This document shows, piece by piece, positions 1 to 5,726 of a stretch of 9,049 nt of DNA. The first letter of the stretch is position 1; every line of letters starts with the position of its first letter. Made by a program: the position numbers and the translations under genes. The notes below the pieces were generated by a model. It saw only the letters and a list, made by a program, of their open reading frames with translations. It did no database searches and was not told the DNA's origin. Source of the DNA: Parachlamydiales bacterium (lineage in GTDB: Bacteria; Chlamydiota; Chlamydiia; Chlamydiales; JAJFMK01); NCBI GenBank assembly GCA_020050175.1, contig JAGVKY010000088.1, positions 1-9,049 of the forward strand, read 5' to 3'.

Positions 1-1336
1 AGGCACTCGTCTTATTGGTCAGGACCAAGAGAGGGCCTTCCCAGGCCATCTTGTCGTCGATATTCCTTAGATGCTGCACTTCGCCAGTATTGTCCTTGAC
101 GGAGACGACGATCCCTTTTTTAATGAACAATCCAGTAACCAAAACAGCTTGTGGGAGGAGGCCGCCTGCATTGTTGCGCAGATCGAGGATAATCCCCTTT
201 AGATTGTGTTTGCTCTTGAGCTCTTCGATCGCTTCTCTCAGATCGGCAGCTGAGGAGGTGGTAGAATCTTGATAGAAGGAATAGAGGTGGAGGATGCCGA
301 TGACGCCGTCGCCGAATGGCTCATAGTTTTTCTCAAGTCTCGTTTCGGTAAGGACCACTTCGCCGCGGATGATTTTAATTTCGAGCTTTTCTTCACGCTT
401 TGCTCCCTCTTCCCCATGTTCGCGCAAGACGGTAAGGGTGACAGGCGTTCCTTTTGGCCCGCGTATAAGTTCCACAGCCTCAATGATATCCATCCCCACA
501 ACAGGTTCATTGTTCACGGCGATGATTTTATCGTTGACCCTCATGGTATTTCCATCTTTAGCAGGTCCCCCTTCAAGGAGGCGGACGATGGTAAATCCAT
601 TGAGGTCATCGCGTAGCTGCGCCCCGATCCCAAATAGCCGCTGCTGCACTTGGATCATGAACTGGTTGGCTTCAGCTGGGGTAAAATAGGCGGTTTGTGA
701 ATCGAGGGCGCTGCTGACCGATTTGAGGACGTAAGCAAGCACTAGTTTTTGTCTCATTTTAGCCGATTCTGTGATCAGCTCCTCCTCATGTTTCAGACGC
801 CTTTTTTCAAGACGGAGCATGAATTGCCCCTTGATTTCTTGGTCAAATTTTTCGGCGGCATCGAGCTGCAGGGCACGGATGGCTAGGATCCGTCTAGTGA
901 GGGCTTCTTCGCTCTCTGCCCATTCGAGATCTTTAAAATCGGATGCTTTGACATCTTTTGGCAATGGGGCATTAGAGATCTTCTTCTCGATGGCATTGCG
1001 TCTTTCGATGGCAGGGAGAATCGCCTCGTGGATGGCCTCGAAATTGGAAAAGTTCTCTTTTTTAATGTTGGCTAGGGTTTCTTGAAGGAGGGCTTGACTC
1101 GGAGTGGTCCAGGCTTGCACCTCTTCAATTAAAAAATAGGTTTTACCGGGGTCGATTTCTTCGAGGTAGTTATTGAAGGCCCTCGAAATGAGTTCGGGGG
1201 TTAACTCATGGTGGCTGACGTGGGCCTTAAGAATTTCTTCAATTTTAACTCGGGCATCGCGGGGGCTGAGTTGGGGAGGCTTAGCGGCAGAGGTTAATGT
1301 GATGAGGAGGGCTAAGACTATGATACGTAAGAACAT
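1..1336 (-). CDS. tsp: Tail-specific protease (C-terminal processing peptidase, S41 family), 3' part missing
   Basis: Periplasmic serine protease of the Prc/Tsp type, which cleaves proteins after recognising their C-terminal ends. The visible 445 residues begin with a signal peptide (MFLRIIVLALLITLTSA). An alpha-helical Tsp N-terminal region follows at about 25-215, a PDZ domain at about 234-325 (FGIGAQL, RVNDKIIAVN, IRGPKGTPVTLTV), then the start of the S41 fold from about 345 (IGILHLYSFY, GIILDLRNNAGG, PLLVLTNKTSA). In this family the catalytic serine lies just after the NxxSA stretch, so the Ser-Lys dyad falls beyond the left edge. The ATG at 1336 is chosen because AGGA stands 6 nt upstream and it gives a clean signal peptide; an in-frame ATG at 1369 is possible but would bury that peptide. 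It is transcribed divergently from euo, and C. trachomatis tsp (CT441) also lies near euo. Family call firm; gene name by homology and context. Confidence 0.93.
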   Translation of the reverse strand, partial: MFLRIIVLALLITLTSAAKPPQLSPRDARVKIEEILKAHVSHHELTPELISRAFNNYLEEIDPGKTYFLIEEVQAWTTPSQALLQETLANIKKENFSNFEAIHEAILPAIERRNAIEKKISNAPLPKDVKASDFKDLEWAESEEALTRRILAIRALQLDAAEKFDQEIKGQFMLRLEKRRLKHEEELITESAKMRQKLVLAYVLKSVSSALDSQTAYFTPAEANQFMIQVQQRLFGIGAQLRDDLNGFTIVRLLEGGPAKDGNTMRVNDKIIAVNNEPVVGMDIIEAVELIRGPKGTPVTLTVLREHGEEGAKREEKLEIKIIRGEVVLTETRLEKNYEPFGDGVIGILHLYSFYQDSTTSSAADLREAIEELKSKHNLKGIILDLRNNAGGLLPQAVLVTGLFIKKGIVVSVKDNTGEVQHLRNIDDKMAWEGPLLVLTNKTSA

Positions 1337-1394
1337 AGGGATTCCTAAATGGCTGGTTGCACGCAGCATAATCGAAAAAGGGTGTTTGTGACCA

Positions 1395-1427
1395 CGAAAA
1401 AAATTCACTTTACGAAAATTTTTTTCG
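1395..1427. repeat. Perfect 11-bp inverted repeat, operator-like
   Basis: Arms CGAAAAAAATT (1395-1405) and AATTTTTTTCG (1417-1427) are exact reverse complements separated by 11 nt. The element lies about 60-90 nt upstream of the tsp start and 240 nt upstream of euo. The stem is nearly all A/T, so it is a poor terminator; a protein-binding site is more plausible. Its partner is unknown. Confidence 0.5.
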
Positions 1428-1556
1428 GCCATCCAAATATTTTACTGTTAGCTTAACCATATAAAATAGAAATAGTTACGCAATATCCATATAATGATTT
1501 TTTGGTCAATTCCACTCTAAGTATTAGGGTTTTAAGATGTTAAAATAAGTGCTTGC

Positions 1557-1586
1557 TTTCAATTCAATTTTATGAGAAAATAATAT
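1557..1586 (+). promoter_or_regulatory. Candidate sigma-70-type promoter for euo
   Basis: TTTCAA (1557-1562), an 18-nt spacer and TAATAT (1581-1586) stand about 80 nt before the euo ATG. The -10 is good and the -35 matches consensus at only 3 of 6 positions; a nearby TTGCTT (1553-1558) has worse spacing. The choice rests on the -10 alone. Confidence 0.3.
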
Positions 1587-1619
1587 TCTCTAAGGACGAG
1601 AAGAAATAATAATAAGCAG

Positions 1620-1647
1620 CTGCTGACGGTCCGGATATATTCAGCAG
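1620..1647 (+). promoter_or_regulatory. Leader hairpin just upstream of the euo ribosome-binding site
   Basis: CTGCTGA (1620-1626) and TCAGCAG (1641-1647) form a perfect 7-bp stem with a 14-nt loop, ending 8 nt before the GGAGG of euo. The left arm also overlaps a perfect 10-bp palindrome, AGCAGCTGCT (1615-1624). It lies in the predicted 5' untranslated leader and could affect translation or bind a protein; no function is shown. Confidence 0.45.
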
Positions 1648-1667
1648 TAGAATTTGGAGGATAAAAA

Positions 1668-2120
1668 ATGGATCATGAACAAAAACATAACGAAGTAGAA
1701 ACTAACAATCGTTCACAAGGATCGAGGCTGGTTTCTATTACAGAAGCTGCAAAGATCAACAATGTCACAAGACAAGCGATCTATGTAGCGATTAAGCAAA
1801 ACAAGCTGAAGGCAACGAAGCACACAACTCGTTGGACCATCGATCTAGATGACCTGGAGCAATATCGTCGCCAGAAGTATTCTAGAACAAAGTCGATGTT
1901 TCAAGGAGAGCTACTTTTTGACAATAGAAAAGGATTCTACTCAATTAACCAAGTTGCAAATATACTCGGTGTACCAGCTCAAAAAATCTACTACGCGACT
2001 CGAGTTGGTCTTCTGAAAGCCTCTCGTAAAGGCGCTGCATGGGTTGTCCACACGGATGATTTGAAAGCTTACAAAGAAAACTACCTTAACAAACAAGCTG
2101 AAGCCTCTAAAGTTATCTAA
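1668..2120 (+). CDS. euo: Euo-like early transcriptional regulator with two HTH domains
   Basis: DNA-binding regulator of 150 residues that I recognise as the chlamydial Euo type. In Chlamydia, Euo is made early and represses late-gene promoters, holding back conversion to infectious bodies. Two excisionase/MerR-like helix-turn-helix units follow each other: residues about 21-70 (VSITEAAKINNVTRQAIYVA, then RWTIDLDDLEQYR) and about 90-140 (YSINQVANILGVPAQKIYYA, then AAWVVHTDDLKAY). A basic linker joins them (KYSRTKSMFQGELLFDN). The N-terminal 20 residues are polar and probably flexible. The start is fixed by GGAGG 7 nt upstream. It is followed 30 nt later by a strong terminator, so it is probably a single-gene transcript. 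In C. trachomatis euo adjoins recJ; here recJ is 6.4 kb away, with other genes between. Function is inferred from the family. Confidence 0.9.
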   Translation: MDHEQKHNEVETNNRSQGSRLVSITEAAKINNVTRQAIYVAIKQNKLKATKHTTRWTIDLDDLEQYRRQKYSRTKSMFQGELLFDNRKGFYSINQVANILGVPAQKIYYATRVGLLKASRKGAAWVVHTDDLKAYKENYLNKQAEASKVI

Positions 2121-2132
2121 GAGGTTTTTCTG

Positions 2133-2168
2133 TTTTTGAGTTATTTTTGAATCGGGTTTGGAATTTCC
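2133..2168 (+). repeat. Copy A of a 36-nt direct repeat (euo terminator region)
   Basis: These 36 nt match 5630-5665 at 29 of 36 positions without gaps, sharing TTATTTTTG, ATCGGGTT and TTTCC blocks. This copy forms the left half of the euo terminator. The second copy lies just beyond the minus-strand island, so the pair flanks it. Confidence 0.6.
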
Positions 2169-2186
2169 CCCCAAACCCGATTTTTT
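2150..2186 (+). terminator. Rho-independent terminator of euo
   Basis: A perfect 12-bp stem (AATCGGGTTTGG, 2150-2161, with CCAAACCCGATT, 2171-2182) has a 9-nt loop and runs into a T tract ending at 2186. It lies 30 nt after the euo stop codon. There is no T tract on the other side, so it acts on plus-strand transcripts only. Confidence 0.88.
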
Positions 2187-2353
2187 ATACCCAACTTTTC
2201 CTTTCTAATAGCCCTTCATTCGGAAAAAGAACTCGAGCAAGATTCATCGTAGGTGAACGACCTCGTTGACGTGTTTGTATCACGCTGCCTGGTAGGGGTG
2301 TGGGGTCTCAATATTGCCCGCCCCGTCTTGACTTAGGGCTCGCAGAAGGATCT
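2187..2353. other. Non-coding gap with a GC-rich, possibly structured block
   Basis: No ORF is seen between the convergent euo and tpsB-like genes. Bases 2261-2340 have 46 G/C of 80 (57.5%), well above the flanking AT-rich DNA. Short pairings suggest a fold: CGAGC (2234-2238) with GCTCG (2338-2342) closing a domain that holds AACG/CGTT (2256-2267) and CGTG/CACG (2270-2284) hairpins and a G-rich/C-rich pair (2302-2324). No known RNA family is recognised and no T-tract terminator follows on either strand, so an RNA gene is only a possibility. Confidence 0.3.
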
Positions 2354-4066
2354 CTAAAAACTAGCAAGCGCACCTAAGTGTACTTGTCCAGATCCTCTTA
2401 GAAGCTGATTATCGCTCAAATTGCCTCTAAAGAGTTTATGAAGCTTGAATCCATAATCGCAACGGAATTGAAAATTCGGATTAATTGAATAGCGAAGACC
2501 AGGGCCTATGCCAAGAAGATATTGCGTATGGGGTATGCGTTTTGCGCCAGGAACCACACTTTGTGTCACATTCCAGTTATTGCTAAGTCCAAAATCTAGA
2601 AATGCAAGAAAAAGGATTTTTCCTCTGTTTTTTGGAGTAACACAGAAAGGTAGTGTGCGCAATTCGAGGTTAGCAATAAATCCATTATCTCCAGTAACTT
2701 CTGCTTCATGATAGCCGCGAACAGTATCATACCCTCCTATGCTAAATAATTCAGCTGCAGGAAGTGTTCTAGAGGCTACCTGTCCGCGAAGTAGGAGGGA
2801 GATGGTCATGGTATTACATACCGTGTATACATCTCCAGCAGTGACATATAAATAACAATATAAAGGTTTTGAATGGGGCCGTTGAGCATTATAAGCCTGG
2901 TTTGATTGATGGGGCAAAAATTTGAACGGTGAGGCATAAAATTGTAAATCAAAGCTTATGTCGTGATTGCAGATGTGATGGAAAAGAGTATATTCAAGAA
3001 GCAACTGCGTGATATTGATTTCTCTGCGCAATGCCCCAGGGAGAGGCTGTATTTGTCCTTCAAGAGTCGACAAATTAAGGATGCTACTATTGGTATATTT
3101 ATAATCAAACCCGAATGTAACTCTTTGTTGGAAGGGTGTATAGAGGGGCTTAAAGATGATGGTGTAGCGCGGTTTTACTTGGTAAGCTCTTGCGTGAATA
3201 GAATTAAATGGCACGATCGGTTTAACAGAAGCGTACATACCATAGAGTGAAAAAATATGCTGCCAGGGTAAATAACAGGTGTAATTTCCTGTAAATTCTT
3301 GCAACCGTTTGAATTTATTAGAAAATTGATATTCTAAGGATAAAATATCCCCTCTGTTAAACATATTCCCTAGGATAACCCCGGAATAAAATCGGCCATA
3401 TCCACTGCTCGCAAAGCCTGTATTATCCGCCCTTTCATAAAAGCGAATAGCGCGCCTTGTCTTCACTTCAAATTCGATATCGACAACATCCCTCTCATCG
3501 CTTTGAACATATCTCATCCTTGCATAACGGAAGGGATTGAAATTCAACCAAGCGAGGTCATTCAATAGGGTGTCTTCACAAATTTCTTGGTTAGGACATA
3601 CGTCTAGATAACAACCTAATTTTTCACAATCATACCAGCCTTCGCCTATGTAAATGGGACTGCCAAAACTCTTTTTAGTGATTAAGAATTGAACAACCCC
3701 CCCCTTTGTTATTTGCGAGGGAACCGAAACACCGAGCATTCTCATTCCCTGGTCCACATAATAGGTCATGATCTGCTGTTTGATTTCAATAACTGTCTCT
3801 TTCGTCACTTCTCTCCCTAAATAGGGTTCCAAAATAAGTCCAAGACATTCAGCTCCACCTGGAATTTCAATATCCATCATCTGGATACCAGTCATCTCAG
3901 GACGACCTTCAGGAATAATGTCATCCATTCTTTCTGTTAAAAAGATCCCTTGGATGCCGATTGAAGTTTGGGTCTGTTCCTCACATGGATCAGTATCACA
4001 ATAATAGTCTGATGAATAAGCTTGTCCACAAAGTAGAACGGGTGCAAGTAACCATCTTGAAATCAT
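2354..4066 (-). CDS. TpsB/ShlB-type outer-membrane transporter (POTRA plus beta-barrel)
   Basis: Outer-membrane pore of the two-partner secretion (FhaC/ShlB) family, which carries an exoprotein across the outer membrane. The 570 residues start with a signal peptide (about 1-18). A POTRA segment follows at about 60-135 (YVDQGMRMLGVSVPSQI, GGVVQFLI) and a second POTRA-like part at about 136-205 (LNDLAWLNFNPFRYARMRYV). The rest is a 16-strand-type barrel with the family VRGY motif at 449-452 in the GGYDTVRGYHE stretch, ending in a terminal Phe (LASF) as expected for barrel assembly. Length is normal for the family. It begins 17 nt after the cysteine-rich gene, with AAGGA 8 nt before its ATG, so the two are co-transcribed. 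The mature protein has 13 cysteines, four of them in one short stretch (CEKLGC, VCPNQEIC), which is unusual for this family. No TpsA partner is seen. No terminator is visible after it. Confidence 0.88.
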   Translation of the reverse strand: MISRWLLAPVLLCGQAYSSDYYCDTDPCEEQTQTSIGIQGIFLTERMDDIIPEGRPEMTGIQMMDIEIPGGAECLGLILEPYLGREVTKETVIEIKQQIMTYYVDQGMRMLGVSVPSQITKGGVVQFLITKKSFGSPIYIGEGWYDCEKLGCYLDVCPNQEICEDTLLNDLAWLNFNPFRYARMRYVQSDERDVVDIEFEVKTRRAIRFYERADNTGFASSGYGRFYSGVILGNMFNRGDILSLEYQFSNKFKRLQEFTGNYTCYLPWQHIFSLYGMYASVKPIVPFNSIHARAYQVKPRYTIIFKPLYTPFQQRVTFGFDYKYTNSSILNLSTLEGQIQPLPGALRREINITQLLLEYTLFHHICNHDISFDLQFYASPFKFLPHQSNQAYNAQRPHSKPLYCYLYVTAGDVYTVCNTMTISLLLRGQVASRTLPAAELFSIGGYDTVRGYHEAEVTGDNGFIANLELRTLPFCVTPKNRGKILFLAFLDFGLSNNWNVTQSVVPGAKRIPHTQYLLGIGPGLRYSINPNFQFRCDYGFKLHKLFRGNLSDNQLLRGSGQVHLGALASF

Positions 4067-4083
4067 AAATTAAATCCTTTTAA

Positions 4084-4491
4084 CTATTTACACCAATGAG
4101 AGATAATGTTTATCTCATTGGTGAGTGCTGTAGTTCCATTAAAAATGTAGATCTCTTCGTAATCGGGATAAGTTCCCTCAGTAGTACCCATCATCCCTGT
4201 CCTAGCGATGTCAAATTCCTTTCTCTTGATATCATTATAGACGAGTTGCAGGCTTTGCAGCATAATATAGGTCGTTCTAAAACAGACGCCATTCCCCTGG
4301 CACAAAAATTGTGTAGGGCAATTTTGCGTTCCATCGCAATCTCCATGAAACACACAATTTTGCGCATCAAAATCGCAAGTTTTTTGGCAAAAACACTGTC
4401 CATTAGTTGGCTCATCAAAAGTAAGAACTACTGCAAAAACAGGAACAGAAAAAAAACAGATAAATGCAAAAAATAGCGAACATTTTTTCAT
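4084..4491 (-). CDS. Small secreted cysteine-rich protein, unknown function
   Basis: No known family is recognised. The 135-residue product begins with a signal peptide (MKKCSLFFAFICFFSVPVFA, cut after residue 20). The mature part has nine cysteines. Eight lie in residues 33-70 with spacing C-x-C-x3-C-x6-C and then four exact C-x5-C steps (46, 52, 58, 64, 70); the ninth is the penultimate residue. Residues 71-135 are cysteine-poor and more hydrophobic, with a YEEIYIFNGT segment near the end. The ATG at 4491 is preferred over 4512 because GAGG stands 6 nt upstream and the signal peptide then starts with MKK. A good promoter lies at 4512-4540. The TpsB-type gene follows 17 nt later, so the product may act with or be exported alongside that barrel. 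It is too short to be a normal TpsA exoprotein. A disulfide-linked envelope role is inferred only. Confidence 0.78.
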   Translation of the reverse strand: MKKCSLFFAFICFFSVPVFAVVLTFDEPTNGQCFCQKTCDFDAQNCVFHGDCDGTQNCPTQFLCQGNGVCFRTTYIMLQSLQLVYNDIKRKEFDIARTGMMGTTEGTYPDYEEIYIFNGTTALTNEINIISHWCK

Positions 4492-4511
4492 ATCATACCT
4501 CACGAATTGCA

Positions 4512-4540
4512 AATGTATGCAATAAGTTTTTTGAAGTCAA
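4512..4540 (-). promoter_or_regulatory. Promoter for the cysteine-rich gene and tpsB-like gene
   Basis: On the minus strand, TTGACT (4535-4540), a 17-nt spacer and TACATT (4512-4517) match sigma-70 consensus at 5 of 6 and 4 of 6 positions. An A-rich run precedes it. The longer pattern TTGACTT, 17 nt, ACATTTGC, 17 nt, ATG is repeated exactly upstream of the gene remnant at 5501. Confidence 0.6.
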
Positions 4541-4600
4541 TTTTTCATATCGAGTCTCTGTCCAATAGGGAGCTGCCCAAATGCATCAGACGACTTTCTC

Positions 4601-5293
4601 TTAGCAAGGTGGATTTCCTTCATCTTCATTAACCTCTAATTTTTTTTCTTGTTCTGCTGCTCTTCTATCTATAGGAGCTTGCTGTTGTTCAAGTGCTTGG
4701 CCACCTACAGGGGGCGTAAAGAAAGCTTCCCTTAAAGCATCAGGTCGAACTGTTGTGATATCACCCAACATTCTGGGAGAACTCGCAGAAACGAATTCAC
4801 CAGGAGAGAGTATACGCTCGCCAGCGGCATTACGGACGCTTATTTGCCCGTTTTCACAACCAAAAAAGGTTTCCCCATTTACAATATTTGCTTCGAAGAT
4901 CGTTCCTCGAATTCCAATTGTTGCAACAGGAGTTTTAACATTGTAACCGTCGGGATTTGCATTTCCGATGGAACCGCTAAGAGCTCTAAATCCTCCCTTA
5001 GCAAGTTCCGCAGAATATTCATTTTTCCCTTCTTTATTGAATTCATAGGTGTTGATTCTGTATTCTGTCCGTTCTATCAGGTTGAGCATCCCGCCATCGC
5101 TAAATCTAATCTGTAGTTTACTAGAGGCTGCAACTTTAATCAGGTCGGAAATAAAAATGGATGCGCCGCGCGTTAAGCTCCGCTCATTAGCCTGAGCTTT
5201 TCCTTCTACCGCTATCACTTTACCAATCGGCTCTGCAGAAATTAGGGAGCCTATAAAAAGGACGCAGCATAATAAGGCACTAATGATTTTCAT
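4601..5293 (-). CDS. Secreted FecR-domain protein
   Basis: Exported protein of 230 residues with a single FecR domain. The signal peptide is residues 1-20 (MKIISALLCCVLFIGSLISA). The FecR domain spans about 45-135 with its usual hallmarks: GASIFISDLIKV, a FSDGGMLNL turn, FRALSG, and the closing TPVATIGIRGTIFE (ATIGIRGT at 124-131). The tail after about 185 is rich in Gln and Glu and ends in NPPC. Classical FecR is an inner-membrane regulator that signals from an iron transporter to a sigma factor. This one lacks the cytoplasmic N-terminal part and has no sigma-factor gene beside it, so a binding or structural role outside the inner membrane is more likely. GAGAG lies about 8 nt before the ATG. 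It follows the decayed secreted-protein gene by 29 nt and probably relies on that gene's promoter. No terminator is seen between it and the next promoter. Confidence 0.85.
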   Translation of the reverse strand: MKIISALLCCVLFIGSLISAEPIGKVIAVEGKAQANERSLTRGASIFISDLIKVAASSKLQIRFSDGGMLNLIERTEYRINTYEFNKEGKNEYSAELAKGGFRALSGSIGNANPDGYNVKTPVATIGIRGTIFEANIVNGETFFGCENGQISVRNAAGERILSPGEFVSASSPRMLGDITTVRPDALREAFFTPPVGGQALEQQQAPIDRRAAEQEKKLEVNEDEGNPPC

Positions 5294-5322
5294 TTTGTTC
5301 TCTCATTTTGTTTTGTAATTTC

Positions 5323-5501
5323 CTAGTCGTTTTGGACCAAGGGAACCACATTCGCAATTTCGCGCTTGCCATCAGCAATGTAAACCTCTTAGAGCTCAGC
5401 TATACTCCGACTTGTCCAAAAATTCCGGGATCAAGGTGTGAAGCAAACATAGGATTGGATAAAAAACAAGCGCTAGCAATCACAACAAGGTTCTTTTTCA
5501 T
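5323..5501 (-). pseudogene. Decayed paralogue of the cysteine-rich secreted protein
   Basis: From the ATG at 5501 a 33-residue frame encodes a signal peptide (MKKNLVVIASACFLSNPMFA) and 13 more residues, stopping at 5400. In another frame, 5388-5323 encodes 21 residues (EVYIADGKREIANVVPLVQN, then D) ahead of a TAG. The signal peptide matches that of the cysteine-rich protein in length and at 11 of the first 23 residues. The second piece matches its C-terminal end: EVYIADG against EIYIFNG, then a shared Asn six residues on, with 18 of 24 bases identical at 5391-5368. The TAA just before it replaces a GAA codon of the intact copy. The cysteine-rich middle, roughly 80 codons, is absent. I read this as an internally deleted, frameshifted copy. 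The 33-residue product could still be exported as a small peptide. Comparison was by eye only. Confidence 0.55.
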
Positions 5502-5521
5502 TATGGATCTCTAAAAGAGCA

Positions 5522-5550
5522 AATGTGAACGATTTGCCGTATAAAGTCAA
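5522..5550 (-). promoter_or_regulatory. Promoter upstream of the decayed gene, probably serving fecR
   Basis: On the minus strand, TTGACT (5545-5550), a 17-nt spacer and CACATT (5522-5527). The -10 is weak (3 of 6), but the layout TTGACTT, 17 nt, ACATTTGC, 17 nt, ATG is identical in every spacing to the promoter at 4512-4540, which supports function. Confidence 0.5.
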
Positions 5551-5629
5551 ATTTTTTTTAGTTTATACCGAAAATCACTCAAAAGCCTTGCACCTATCTT
5601 AATAAAATTTTTCGCCGATTTTCAGGATT

Positions 5630-5665
5630 ATTTTGGCTTATTTTTGGATCGGGTTCGAATTTTCC
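5630..5665 (+). repeat. Copy B of the 36-nt direct repeat
   Basis: Matches 2133-2168 at 29 of 36 positions. Just inside it, GGATCG (5646-5651) and CGATCC (5669-5674) form a 6-bp hairpin with a 17-nt loop, a weaker version of the euo terminator without a proper T tract. It lies about 60 nt before pepF on the plus strand and looks like a degenerate terminator copy. Confidence 0.5.
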
Positions 5666-5726
5666 TCTCGATCCGGTTCTTCATGTTGTTTCGAAATAAT
5701 TGTGCTCTGTGTTAGAGTCGGGTTTT

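Larger units (their letters stand above)
1337..1667. promoter_or_regulatory. AT-rich divergent control region between tsp and euo
   Basis: This 331-base gap has no credible gene. It separates the two divergent starts and must hold both promoters. Visible elements are a perfect 11-bp inverted repeat (1395-1427), a weak candidate euo promoter (1557-1586), a leader hairpin (1620-1647) and a strong euo ribosome-binding site (GGAGG, 1656-1660, 7 nt before the ATG). On the minus strand a TTGCGT/TATGGT pair with a 16-nt spacer could serve tsp, but the match is weak and is not claimed as a site. Confidence 0.7.

Noticed and set aside
269..1391. Several plus-strand ORFs (for example 269-616, 369-689, 771-1085, 1173-1391)
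   Set aside because: They lie antisense to the convincing tsp reading frame and show no domain or start signal.
2104..2129. Small hairpin CCTCT/AGAGG followed by T's at the end of euo as an additional terminator
   Set aside because: Only 5 bp with an 11-nt loop and overlapping the coding end; the 12-bp hairpin just downstream is far stronger.
2963..3250. 95-residue plus-strand ORF inside the TpsB-type gene
   Set aside because: Antisense to the barrel-coding frame, with no ribosome-binding site or recognisable protein feature.
5308..5514. 68-residue plus-strand ORF starting with TTG
   Set aside because: No ribosome-binding site; the opposite strand carries a signal peptide, a promoter and similarity to the cysteine-rich gene, which explain the region better.
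5646..5674. GGGTTCGAATT resembling the T-loop of a tRNA
   Set aside because: No acceptor, D or anticodon stems fit around it, and the segment aligns with the euo terminator region.
5700..5726. TTG at 5700 as the pepF start
   Set aside because: No ribosome-binding site and the nine added residues are not family-like; ATG 5727 gives the usual opening.
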